Source: Synergistaceae bacterium
Lineage (GTDB): Bacteria > Synergistota > Synergistia > Synergistales > Aminobacteriaceae
Assembly (NCBI GenBank): GCA_017450125.1
Contig: JAFSWZ010000039.1
Location: forward strand, 1 to 64,000
Length of the DNA stretch: 64,000 nt
Direction: 5' to 3'
Shown: positions 8,521 to 17,432 of the stretch, in pieces
Position numbering within the stretch: the stretch's first letter is position 1
Layout: each line of letters begins with the position of its first letter
Translations under genes and position numbers: made by a program
Notes under the pieces: model-generated
Told to the model about the DNA's origin: nothing
What the model saw: the letters and a program-made list of their open reading frames with translations, nothing else
Databases searched by the model: none

Positions 8521-8524
8521 AAGT

Positions 8525-10879
8525 TTATTCATCCGCAGAGTCAGCCGCCGCCTTGTACTTGCACGTTGCACAGAATACACTGCTTCCCCGCCTGTACAAG
8601 TCCTCTCCGCACTCCGGGCACTTTTCCCCCGCAGGCCTGTTCCACGCAACATAATCGCACTCAGGATACCGCGAACACCCGTAGAACGTCCGCCCCTTCT
8701 TGCTCTTGCGCCTCACAATCTCTCCTTCTCCGCACTTCGGGCACTTCACCCCGATCGTCGACAGAATCGGCCTCGTGTACTTGCACGCAGGATAGTTCGA
8801 GCACGCGATAAATTCCCCGAAACGTCCGCGCTTCTTCACGAGGTCATGCCCGCATTCAGGACACGCTTCACCTATGGGCTCAGGCTCGGGTATCGGCACG
8901 CGGGGAGCATCTTCCGCCTCGTTCAGTGTGTTGCTGAACTCCCCCCAGAACTCACCGACAACGTCAAGCCACCTGCGCGAGGCATCTTCTACCTCGTCAA
9001 GTTCCTTCTCCATCTGCGCCGTGAATCCCGCGTCAACGATCGACGACAAGTCTTTACGGTTGAAGTACTGCGCGAGGAACTCATCTACCGTCATTCCAAG
9101 AGGAGTGGGACAAAACCTGCGCTCCTCGTTCTTCTCGATGTAGCCGCGCGAGTCCAGCGTCCCCGCTATCGTCGCGTATGTTGACGGACGGCCGACACCG
9201 TTCTCCTCGAGCGTCTTAATCAGGCCGGCCTCTGAGTACCTCGACGGCGGCTTCGTTGCCTTCTTCTCGCTCTGAACATCAGCAAGTTCCAGCATCTCGC
9301 CCGCGTCAATCTTCGTTACTTCGCTGCCCTTAAGGTCAAGAGGCCACAACCTGCTCCATCCGTCGAACACAAGCGTTTCGCCTTCCTGCTTTAGGGTTAC
9401 GCGCCCGGCCTGTGCCTTTACCGTTGACTTGGCCGTAACTGCCGGAGTCATCTGGCTCGCCGTGAACCTCCGCCATATCAGCGAGTACAGTTTGTGCTGT
9501 TCGGGAGTGAGCGCGCCTTCAAGGCTCTCGGGAGTAAGGGCAATGTCCGTCGGCCTTATGGCTTCGTGAGCGTCCTGAACCTTCATGTTCTTGCTGGATG
9601 TTGTGTAGACGTTCGGAGCTTTGGGGAGGTATGCGGGCGGGTACGTTCCCGCGATGAACTGCCTGCACATGTCTAGTGCTTCGTTCGAGATTCTGAGGCT
9701 GTCCGTGCGCATGTAAGTTATCAGCCCGATGTTCCCTCTGCCCGGAACGTTCACTCCCTCGTAGAGCTCTTGCGCTACCCTCATCGTGCGGGCGGGTGCC
9801 ATGCTGAGCCTCCGGCTGGCTTCCTGCTGTAACGTGCTCGTCCTGAACGGCGCAGGTGCTGAGTGCGGGCTGTCCTTGCTCTTGAACTCCGTAACAACAA
9901 GTTCGCTCGCCCTTATCTCCGCAATAATCTCCTCTGCCTTCTCCTTAGTGTTTATTCCGAGCGGAAGATTGTTCTTCATGAGAGTTTTGCCGTCCAGCTT
10001 GTAGGCTCGGAGCTCGTAAACACGGCCGCCGTTCTCTGCTCGGGCTGTGATTATGTAGTACGGGTCTGGCACAAAGGCTTGTATTTCGCGTTCGCGCTGG
10101 CAGATGAGATTCAACGCCACAGACTGTACGCGTCCGGCAGAAAGCCCGTAACGTATCTTCTTCCACAGCAGAGGGCTCAACGTGTAGCCGACGAGACGGT
10201 CAAGGACTCGCCGTGCCTGCTGTGCGTCGACCTTGTTCATGTCGATGTAGTCAGGATTCTTCACGGCGGTTCGGACTGCGTTTGCCGTAATCTCGTAGAA
10301 CCTCACTCGGCACTTCTGCGACAAGTCCACTCCTAGAATGTCGGCCAAGTGCCACGCTATCGCCTCGCCTTCGCGATCAGGGTCGGAGGCCAAGAGAACG
10401 CGTGATGCTCCTGCCGCCAGCTTCAGCAGCTCGTTCTTGAGGGCGGCTTTGCCCTTCACGAGGATGTATTCAGGCGCAAAGTCGTGCTCTATGTCGATGG
10501 CTAGCCTGCTCTTGGGCAAGTCCTTCATGTGCCCCTTGCTTGACCTGACGATGTAGCCTTTCCCCAGCATTCCCGACAAAGTTGCGGCTTTCGACGGCGA
10601 CTCCACAATCACCAAGATCTTGCCGCTGTCCTCTGATGATGTGCTGATAACCTTTCTGGGTTTTGCGGGTGTCTTCTTTGTGGCTGATGCTTTCTTAGTC
10701 CCGGCCGTCTTTGCGGATGCTGTCTTCTTGGTTGTCTTTGCCGATGCTGAAGCCGTCTTCTTAGTTGTCTTCGTGGTGGTCTTGGTCTTGGACGAGCCGG
10801 ATGCTTTCCTCTGCCTAGTGTCCTCCGATGTATCAGCGGGCACTGACTTTCTCACAGGTGAAATCGTAATTACCCCCAT
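8525..10879 (-). CDS. topA: DNA topoisomerase I with a lysine-rich amino-terminal tail
   Basis: Relaxes negatively supercoiled DNA by cutting one strand. The 784 residues contain a Toprim domain starting near residue 87 (ILVIVESPSKAAT, later SDPDREGEAIAWH), the catalytic tyrosine in GLITYMRTDS, and three carboxy-terminal zinc-ribbon modules (CPECGHDL, CPKCGEGE, CPECGEDL, each with later cysteines; the last one is short). Unusually the Toprim domain is preceded by about 85 residues made mostly of lysine, threonine, alanine and serine, like a histone H1 tail, which may add non-specific DNA binding. The ATG is the first in the open frame; a start just before the Toprim domain would need an alternative codon. 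The gene is divergent from the AsmA-like gene with a 73-bp AT-rich gap between them. Confidence 0.96.
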   Translation of the reverse strand: MGVITISPVRKSVPADTSEDTRQRKASGSSKTKTTTKTTKKTASASAKTTKKTASAKTAGTKKASATKKTPAKPRKVISTSSEDSGKILVIVESPSKAATLSGMLGKGYIVRSSKGHMKDLPKSRLAIDIEHDFAPEYILVKGKAALKNELLKLAAGASRVLLASDPDREGEAIAWHLADILGVDLSQKCRVRFYEITANAVRTAVKNPDYIDMNKVDAQQARRVLDRLVGYTLSPLLWKKIRYGLSAGRVQSVALNLICQREREIQAFVPDPYYIITARAENGGRVYELRAYKLDGKTLMKNNLPLGINTKEKAEEIIAEIRASELVVTEFKSKDSPHSAPAPFRTSTLQQEASRRLSMAPARTMRVAQELYEGVNVPGRGNIGLITYMRTDSLRISNEALDMCRQFIAGTYPPAYLPKAPNVYTTSSKNMKVQDAHEAIRPTDIALTPESLEGALTPEQHKLYSLIWRRFTASQMTPAVTAKSTVKAQAGRVTLKQEGETLVFDGWSRLWPLDLKGSEVTKIDAGEMLELADVQSEKKATKPPSRYSEAGLIKTLEENGVGRPSTYATIAGTLDSRGYIEKNEERRFCPTPLGMTVDEFLAQYFNRKDLSSIVDAGFTAQMEKELDEVEDASRRWLDVVGEFWGEFSNTLNEAEDAPRVPIPEPEPIGEACPECGHDLVKKRGRFGEFIACSNYPACKYTRPILSTIGVKCPKCGEGEIVRRKSKKGRTFYGCSRYPECDYVAWNRPAGEKCPECGEDLYRRGSSVFCATCKYKAAADSADE

Positions 10880-10926
10880 ACATAAATTTGATTTTTGGCA
10901 ACGTAAATTTATACCACATTTTAGAA

Positions 10927-10932
10927 TATAAT
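10927..10932 (+). promoter_or_regulatory. Probable -10 box for the AsmA-like gene
   Basis: A perfect TATAAT sits 20 bases before the proposed start in the AT-rich gap shared with divergent topA. No good -35 box is seen at the usual distance. Confidence 0.4.
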
Positions 10933-10952
10933 TAACGAAATTTTTTCAGGAT

Positions 10953-13900
10953 GTGAATATTACTGTGCGCATCATAGGCTCACTCATAAAGTATGTGATA
11001 TATCTCTGTATCGTGCTCATTGCTGTTACTGCCGCGCTCTTCTGGTTCGACACGGGCTCGTGGCTCGTCAAGCCTCTGGCTGAGAGGGCAGGCAGCTACT
11101 TCCTTGCTCCCATGACGCTGACTGTGGACAGCGTAAACGGTTCAGTACGCGAGGGCTTCACGCTGGAAGGCCTTGTGCTGTCGTCTGGGGACGAGGAGAT
11201 GTTCACGCTCGGCTACGCATCAGTGAGCCCGGACTGGGACATGGTTCTTGCAGGAGGAGACGGACTGCCCTACATCAAGAGCCTTAACGTCAGGGGTGTA
11301 AGTTCTGACCTCGACAAGGTGATGACAGTTGCGGGATTGTTCGAAAAAGATGAAGAGGACGAAGACGCAGAAGACGATGACGAGGAAGACGAAGAATCCT
11401 CCGCGTTTCACCTTAACCCTTTCAGCCTCTCGGTGAGCGACGTGAATTTCGGCACGCCGTACGCTGCATTGTCCCTCGACGCAATCACTCTCACGCCCGA
11501 AGGCATTTTCTCTTTCGCCGCAGACGTAACCTCGAACGACAACACATTACCCCTCAAAGCAGACGCACGGATAAACTTTGAGCCCCTCGAGGTAATCTCG
11601 TCGGATCTGTTCATTGGACGCAAGGGCACGGGGAAATTCGCTGGCTGTCTCGAACCGTTGAAGGCTTACCTGTCATTGACGGCGTTATCTCTTGATGAGT
11701 TCATGAGGTTCGCGCCGCCTCTGCCGGTTACTGCATCGGGAAGGCTTGACGGGAGATTCTCTGCAGTCAGCGAGGACGGAAGGCTGAAGGCAAACGGTGT
11801 CGTGTCGATGCCGCGCGCCGAAGTGATGGACGTTCCGCTGAATCTGCGAGTACCTTTCGCGTGGGATGGTGCAGGAGTCCTCACGCTGGACAATGCTGCA
11901 CTCAACACCAGAGCCGCAAGCGTGAAGCTGGACTCGGAGACGGACATCAACACTCTCAGGGTTAAGGCGAATGGAGAAGCGTTGAACATCTCGCTGAACG
12001 AGATAGGCCGTATCTTTGCGCCGGAAGCAGGCCTCGAGGGCGAGGGAGGAAGCGTGAAATTCGACGTTGACGCGGTGCTGTCGGGGGACATTCTCGGAAG
12101 AACGAGTGCGGACGTTAAGGCGGACATTCCGCAGATTACGGCGGCAGGAGTAAGGATTCTGCGGAGCTTGGCCGGACAGCTGACGCTCACTCCCGGAGGT
12201 TTTCCGCGCCTCAACGCCAATGGAGAAATTTTCGGCGGAAAGTTATTTGCCCGCGCAGAAGCACAGACAGCTTCTGATAGCAGCATCAAACCGAACGCAG
12301 TCCTCTCAATCGTGAATCTGGACATCCCGACGGCGGTAAGGACTTTTCCGGCTCTGGCCAAGAGCGTTAAACGTCCCGAAGGCAAAATCACCGCCCGAGC
12401 AGTTCTCACGGAATCACTCGACGTAACTGCGAAGCTGACTTCAGACCGTCTCGGTGCTGAGGGAGTAACGCTCACGAATCTTCTTGCGGAAGCGTTCTAC
12501 AGCAACAGCAGGGGCATCGCGGAGCTCGAAGGCTTGTCGATGAATCTCGGCAAAGGAAGGCTCACTGCTTCAGGGAGCGCGAACCTCAGCACTAACCGTT
12601 TCAGCTTCAGGACGGACGCACAGAACATAGAGCCGCGAGCCATTCCGATGCTGCGGGACGTTAAGGGCACGTACACTTTGACCGCGCAGGGTTCGGGGGA
12701 CTACACGGACATCAAGAGCATCAAGGCAGAAGCAGACCTCAAGGCACGGAACGTAGGCTACCAGACTTACAGCGTCGGGACGGTGAACATTCCTGTAGAT
12801 GTGTCGGACGGCAAGGTATCAATCAGCGACGCGGCAATCACCCTCCCGAAAGGCAGAATAACCCTTGACGGGACAGCTGACCTGCTCAGAAACACTTTCA
12901 GCCTCAATGCAGACGCACAGAACGTAGAACCCCGTTATTTCGTGAAGGATGTTGCGGGGACGTTCAACCTCACTGCGAACGCGTCAGGCAACTACACGAA
13001 GATACCCACAATCCGCGCGACCGCAGACCTCAAGGGGCGAAACTTGGGTTATCAGGGCAGAAGATTCGGTAACGTGGATGTCCCGTTCACGTTTGCTGAC
13101 AGCACAGCGAGAATCAACGGCGCAGTAATCAGTCTCCCGAAGGGCAGAGTTACGCTCGGAGGGACTGCAAACGTCAATTCAGGAGCATTCAGCTTTAACG
13201 CCAATGCCCAGAACGTAGAGCCGGGAGCTTTCGTGCCTGACTTGTCGGGGACGTTGAGCCTCACAGCCAGCGGGTCAGGCAACTACAACAACATCAACGG
13301 CATAAAGGCAACCGCAGACCTCAAAGCCCGCAATCTAGGCTATCAGGGCAGAAGATTCGGCAATGTGGACGTTCCGTTGTCCTTCGCGAACGGTACGCTG
13401 AACATTCCGTCGGCAAGGGCAGCACTTCCCGGCGGGACTGTCTCGCTCAAGGGCACTGCGAACGTCAAGAACACCGCCAACCCTGTGCTTAACTTGTCGG
13501 CCTCAACGCAGGGCATCGACCTGGCCGAGCTCATGACCCGCCTGAAGCTGCAGACAGCGGACATGCCGGTCTCCGGGAAAGTCTGGGGCAGCGTGAACGT
13601 CAAAGGACCTCTTGACCGTGCCTCAGTAAGTGCAGTCCTCAGAGCCGCGAACGTCAAAGCAGGTGAGCTGGCTGACGTTAAGGGTGGAGTTCTCGAGGTT
13701 CAGGGGGACACGAGGAAGGTTGTCGTGAAGAGGCTCGAAGCTGACATCAACGGCGCAAACATTATCGGCAACGGAGACCTGACCATCAACCAGCGGGACA
13801 TCATGAAGAGTGCGGTGAACGTTCAGGCCAAAGTCGGACGGCTTAACCTGAAGAAGATTCTGACCCAAGCAATGGGGAGCGCGCCGGTAACAGGAATGAT

Positions 13901-15197
13901 AAGGGGAGACGTGGCACTTCGCGGAACTCTGGGACAGCCTGCGCTTGACGTTCAGCTGAAGTCGCCGGTGATTTACGGGAGCACGGAGATTGACGACATA
14001 ACGGTAAGGCTGAGGTCTCCCGAAAACAATCACTTTGTTGTGAACGCCGGAGCAAGAGTCGGTGAGTTCCGTGCTGACGCAGAGACTGACCTTCGGAACA
14101 GCGGCGGAGTGTGGACGTATCAGGTTGGCACGAAGCCTCTGGACATCGACAAGGCGATACAGACGCAGATGCCTGACATGGCCGGAATCGCGAAGGGCAA
14201 ACTCACCGTCAACGTCAAGGGGAGCACGAAGCCGGGTGCGGACGTACGCGTAGACGCGCGGATCCCGAGACTTCAGCTCGTGGACAAGATAGACGTTACG
14301 GACATAACCCTTCCTGTAACTTACAGCCCCTCTACGAACAGAGTAGAACTCAGAAAGGCGGGTGCGAAGCTCAGCGACGGGACGATAGACACGGGCTTTG
14401 AGTACGACATCGCGAAATCTTCGTGGAAGGGCAGCGTGAAGGTCATGCACCTGGACTTCGGGAAGCTGGCGAATAAGTTTCTGCCTGAGGGAGAACTTGT
14501 AGGGAGCGTCGACGCACAGGTCAGCATGAAGGGACAGCAGGGCATGATGAACACGAGTTTTGCGAGCGGGAAATTTTCGACAACGCCGGGATATTTTCAC
14601 AAGATGGCATTTCTCGACAAAGTTACTCCGACGAAGCGCATAAGTTTCGAGAACATCAGCGGTTCATTCTTCTGGAACGGAACGGATGTCTTCCTGAATC
14701 CAGGCACACGCGCGCGCGCAGGCAATGATGAGCCGCTCTACAGGTATGTTGACCTCAACGGTTCGCTTGGAGTTCCGGGAAAGGGCTTGAACCTTGTTTG
14801 CGACGGAAGATTTGACCTTAAGATTCTCGACCAGTTCTTGGGCGCGATGAAGGGAGTGTTCCAGTACGTTACTGGCGGTGTTGCGCGCAACGTCCTCAAG
14901 GATGCGGCGGGGCGTGTTCTTGGCCTGAAGCGGAGGGACTTCCAGAATGTGTCATTCACGCTCGCTAACTCGTGGCAGAACCTGCGCCTGCTGAACCTGA
15001 AGATAACGAAGCCGATAGAGGACTTCCTGCCGATAGACATCCTCAACAGGGACGAAGAGAAGCAGAGGGACGACACACAGTTCAAGATGAGGCTTAGGAT
15101 TCCGACGGGCAAAGGTGATAAGAGCGTCGAGGAGGAGAGTACTACTGACCAGTTCAAGGAACAGCTTATCGACAACCTGTTCAACTTGGGACTGTAA
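10953..15197 (+). CDS. Giant AsmA/TamB-like outer-membrane biogenesis protein
   Basis: The 1414-residue product has one amino-terminal membrane segment (residues about 7-28) and then a very long periplasmic region of beta-rich repeats, the build of AsmA/TamB/YhdP proteins that bridge the inner and outer membranes and move lipids or assist outer-membrane assembly. Residues about 130-150 are almost only Asp and Glu (DNA 11340-11400). Residues about 549-845 hold three tandem copies of a roughly 97-residue unit with the recurring core ADLKARNLGYQ and AQNVEP. The carboxy-terminal part, with ISGSFFWNGTDV and LKILDQFLG, looks like an AsmA carboxy-terminal domain. A GTG start at 10953 is used; another GTG at 10965 is possible and better spaced from AGGA. 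A TATAAT box lies at 10927-10932. Exact orthology to TamB is not clear. Confidence 0.82.
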   Translation: MNITVRIIGSLIKYVIYLCIVLIAVTAALFWFDTGSWLVKPLAERAGSYFLAPMTLTVDSVNGSVREGFTLEGLVLSSGDEEMFTLGYASVSPDWDMVLAGGDGLPYIKSLNVRGVSSDLDKVMTVAGLFEKDEEDEDAEDDDEEDEESSAFHLNPFSLSVSDVNFGTPYAALSLDAITLTPEGIFSFAADVTSNDNTLPLKADARINFEPLEVISSDLFIGRKGTGKFAGCLEPLKAYLSLTALSLDEFMRFAPPLPVTASGRLDGRFSAVSEDGRLKANGVVSMPRAEVMDVPLNLRVPFAWDGAGVLTLDNAALNTRAASVKLDSETDINTLRVKANGEALNISLNEIGRIFAPEAGLEGEGGSVKFDVDAVLSGDILGRTSADVKADIPQITAAGVRILRSLAGQLTLTPGGFPRLNANGEIFGGKLFARAEAQTASDSSIKPNAVLSIVNLDIPTAVRTFPALAKSVKRPEGKITARAVLTESLDVTAKLTSDRLGAEGVTLTNLLAEAFYSNSRGIAELEGLSMNLGKGRLTASGSANLSTNRFSFRTDAQNIEPRAIPMLRDVKGTYTLTAQGSGDYTDIKSIKAEADLKARNVGYQTYSVGTVNIPVDVSDGKVSISDAAITLPKGRITLDGTADLLRNTFSLNADAQNVEPRYFVKDVAGTFNLTANASGNYTKIPTIRATADLKGRNLGYQGRRFGNVDVPFTFADSTARINGAVISLPKGRVTLGGTANVNSGAFSFNANAQNVEPGAFVPDLSGTLSLTASGSGNYNNINGIKATADLKARNLGYQGRRFGNVDVPLSFANGTLNIPSARAALPGGTVSLKGTANVKNTANPVLNLSASTQGIDLAELMTRLKLQTADMPVSGKVWGSVNVKGPLDRASVSAVLRAANVKAGELADVKGGVLEVQGDTRKVVVKRLEADINGANIIGNGDLTINQRDIMKSAVNVQAKVGRLNLKKILTQAMGSAPVTGMIRGDVALRGTLGQPALDVQLKSPVIYGSTEIDDITVRLRSPENNHFVVNAGARVGEFRADAETDLRNSGGVWTYQVGTKPLDIDKAIQTQMPDMAGIAKGKLTVNVKGSTKPGADVRVDARIPRLQLVDKIDVTDITLPVTYSPSTNRVELRKAGAKLSDGTIDTGFEYDIAKSSWKGSVKVMHLDFGKLANKFLPEGELVGSVDAQVSMKGQQGMMNTSFASGKFSTTPGYFHKMAFLDKVTPTKRISFENISGSFFWNGTDVFLNPGTRARAGNDEPLYRYVDLNGSLGVPGKGLNLVCDGRFDLKILDQFLGAMKGVFQYVTGGVARNVLKDAAGRVLGLKRRDFQNVSFTLANSWQNLRLLNLKITKPIEDFLPIDILNRDEEKQRDDTQFKMRLRIPTGKGDKSVEEESTTDQFKEQLIDNLFNLGL
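12601..13480 (+). repeat. Three in-frame repeats of about 295 bp within the AsmA-like gene
   Basis: Units start near 12601, 12898 and 13189 and each encodes about 97 residues beginning AQNxEP and containing ADLKARNxGYQ, then LPKGRxTLxGTA. Units two and three are nearly alike at DNA level around GGGCAGAAGATTCGG (near 13056 and 13347), so at least one duplication seems recent. Confidence 0.8.
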
Positions 15198-15263
15198 ATT
15201 TTCGTCAACGCACCGTAAAATAACTCATATAACCCTTGATTTTTTAGGAAGGAGCATATAATA

Positions 15264-16290
15264 ATGAGCAGAGAGCAGAGAGCAGAGAGCCTGCTATTTT
15301 GACTTTTTGCGGGTGCTGGCAGCTTTTGCAGTAATGTTGCTTCACGCCTCAAGCAGAAATTACACAAGCAGCGTATCGCAGGAAGTCTTCAGGTTTTACG
15401 GCAGTACAGTAAGGTGGGCAGTTCCTATGTTCCTGATGATAAGCGGTTCACTGTTCCTCAGCCGAGATATTCCAGTCAGGAAAATTTACGGCAAATACAT
15501 ACTGAGGATATTCACGGCGTATTTGTCGTGGTCAGCAGTATACGCGCTTGCAGTCTATAGGGAGACAGGAGCATCAGCCGAAATCATCCCCAACATAATG
15601 ACAGGGCATTATCATATGTGGTTTCTGCCGATGATAATGACAATGTACATGCTGGTTCCATTCTTGAAGAAAGTAGCAGACTCACAGTTCCTGACGAGAT
15701 ATTTTCTTGTGCTGAGCTTCATTGCAGTGTTCGTTGTGCCGCAAATCCTGCGCCTCGTGTCTCCGATTTCAGAGTATTATGATGAAGCCGCCAAAAAACT
15801 TGCTGATAATTTTCATCTGTCCATATTCTCCACACATGTCGGCTATTTCGTGTTCGGGTACGTCATGAGCAGAATCAAGCTGTCCCGTAACGCGGAGCGT
15901 ATGGTTTACGTTCTTGGTGTGCTGGGCTTCTTGGGGACATTCCTATACAGCAGATACTCTCTGCAGAATGACTCGCTGTACACCAAATACCCTATCGGCT
16001 CTGGGCTCAGCGTGTTATTCCAAGCGACGGCAATCTTTGTGCTTTTCAAGGAGCACTGCCCAGCTAATGAAAAGGTCAGGGATTTCTTCAGGATGCTGGC
16101 TAAATACAGTTTCGGTGCGTACCTTGCACATGAAGCTGTGATACATCTTCTAAGGAAGCTGGGGCTTAACCTTTTGTTGTTCGACACGAGAGTTTCAGTG
16201 CCTGTAATTGCTTCAGCAACGTTTGTGGTTGCGTTCGGAATATCTGCGGTCTTGAATCAAATCCCCGTACTGAGAAAGTATATCGTGTAG
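15264..16290 (+). CDS. Membrane acyltransferase (acyltransferase 3 family), out of frame at a 7-bp repeat
   Basis: A multi-pass membrane protein of the family that transfers acetyl or other acyl groups to surface sugars, with some ten hydrophobic segments. The family's amino end is recognisable: YFDFLRVLAAFAVMLLHAS, with the conserved histidine, then RWAVPMFLMISGSLF and HMWFLPMIMTMY. The ATG at 15264-15266, with a GGAAGGAG site 8 bases upstream, is the natural start, but three copies of AGAGAGC follow and the frame ends at a TGA at 15300-15302 after 12 codons. With two copies the same ATG reads MSREQRACYFDFLRVLAA and runs to the stop at 16290. As it stands, only an internal start such as the TTG at 15307 could give a product, without part of the first membrane segment. 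The sequence upstream ends the AsmA-like gene 66 bases away. Confidence 0.82.
15270..15290 (+). repeat. 7-bp tandem repeat, three full copies, directly after the acyltransferase ATG
   Basis: AGAGAGC occurs at 15270-15276, 15277-15283 and 15284-15290, preceded by a partial GAGC. Seven is one more than a multiple of three, so each copy gained or lost shifts the frame by one. Two (or five) copies would join the ATG at 15264 to the acyltransferase frame. Confidence 0.93.
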
Positions 16291-16297
16291 AAAACCT

Positions 16298-16327
16298 GCC
16301 CCCTGAATGTCGGCAGGGGGCTTCTTC
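16298..16327. terminator. Terminator between the acyltransferase and ychF-like genes
   Basis: An 8-bp perfect stem (GCCCCCTG with CAGGGGGC) closes an 8-base loop and is followed by TTCTTCT. It separates two convergent genes. Confidence 0.8.
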
Positions 16328-16332
16328 TACTC

Positions 16333-17430
16333 TTACACGTTGAAGCGGATCTCTATCATGTCGCCGTCCTTGACTATGTACTCTTTGCCCTCGAGCCTCA
16401 GAACTCCCTTGTCCCGGCACTGCGCAATTGATGCGTTGTTCGCGATAAAGTCCTCGTACGCCACAACCTGCGCCCTGATGAAGCCTCGCGCAAGGTCGCT
16501 GTGTATTGTTCCTGCGGCATCTACAGCACTGCTCCCCTCACGCAACGTCCATGCTCTGACCTCGTCGCTGCCTGACGTGAAGAACGAAATCAGCCCCAGC
16601 AGCTTGTACGCCTCGTGAATCAGCCTGTCCCTGCCCGGCTCTGTGATGGACAAGTCCTTCATGAACTCCGCGCGGTCTTCCGGGTCAAGTTGCTCAAGCT
16701 CCATCTCAGTAGCTCCGTAGACTTTTACCGACTTCAAGCCCTTAGCGGACATCTCCGCCTCAAGAGGGGCAAGCTCCGGGACATCCCCCGTCTGAGTGTC
16801 GTCGAGGTTCAGCACGACAAGTTCAGGCTTCAGCGTCAGGAACGCAAACCCTGAGAGTGCGCGCTTCTGCTCATCAGTGAGCTCGAACTCACGAAGAGGC
16901 TTCTCGTCCAGAAGGTGAGCCTCTAACTCCTTCAGAAGCTCGAGCTCCTGCGCCTCCTGAGGTGTCAGCTTCTTCTTGGCCTTCTTCTCGTCTAGACGTG
17001 CAAGCCTGTTGCTGATTACCCCTAAATCACGGTAAATTAACTCCGCTTCTACTATGTGCCAGTCCCGCAGAGGGTCAATGCTGTTCTCAGGGTGTGGCAC
17101 TGAAGCATTCTTGAAGACCCTCACGACGTGAAGCAGTGCCTCGCTCTCGGCAACGAACGACAGGAACGAGTTGCCCAGCCCCGCTCCCTTCCCTGCATCG
17201 CGCGACAATCCGGCCAAGTCCACGAACTCGACATCAGCGGGCTTCTCGCTTCTGGGCTTGAAGATCTCCACGAGGCGGTCAAAACGTGCATCAGGAACGT
17301 TCACGAGCGCACGGTTCGGCTCTGTCTTGCCGGATGCGTAAGGCTTAACCTCTGCTCCGGCTCTGGTGATTACGTTGAAGACAGTAGATTTTCCTGACAA
17401 CGGCAGTCCTACAATTCCGCATTTCAGCAT
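16333..17430 (-). CDS. YchF/Obg-related GTP-binding protein (DUF933 type)
   Basis: A 365-residue P-loop GTPase of the YchF group. It starts with CGIVGLPLSGKSTVFN (P-loop; most YchF proteins have NVGKS here), has DLAGLSRDAGKGAGLGN (switch II region), and in place of the usual NKxD motif shows VVLNLDD, a YchF trait linked to ATP preference. The carboxy end has the TGS-like block VRAWTLREGSSAVDAAGTIHSDLARGFIRA. YchF proteins bind ribosomes and act in stress responses. The frame is open further upstream, but the ATG at 17428-17430 is chosen because the family begins here. It lies two bases after the L,D-transpeptidase stop, so the two are probably one operon. Confidence 0.88.
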   Translation of the reverse strand: MLKCGIVGLPLSGKSTVFNVITRAGAEVKPYASGKTEPNRALVNVPDARFDRLVEIFKPRSEKPADVEFVDLAGLSRDAGKGAGLGNSFLSFVAESEALLHVVRVFKNASVPHPENSIDPLRDWHIVEAELIYRDLGVISNRLARLDEKKAKKKLTPQEAQELELLKELEAHLLDEKPLREFELTDEQKRALSGFAFLTLKPELVVLNLDDTQTGDVPELAPLEAEMSAKGLKSVKVYGATEMELEQLDPEDRAEFMKDLSITEPGRDRLIHEAYKLLGLISFFTSGSDEVRAWTLREGSSAVDAAGTIHSDLARGFIRAQVVAYEDFIANNASIAQCRDKGVLRLEGKEYIVKDGDMIEIRFNV

Positions 17431-17432
17431 GA

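Noticed and set aside
10620-10850. Phase-variable repeats in the topA tail
   Set aside because: The low-complexity codons are triplet-based and the frame is intact.
11340-11400. Tandem repeat in the acidic run of the AsmA-like gene
   Set aside because: Asp/Glu codons are mixed and multiples of three, so length change would not shift the frame.
13623-14600. Long minus-strand open frame within the AsmA-like gene
   Set aside because: It is antisense to a well-supported gene, has no family features and reflects the base composition of the codons.
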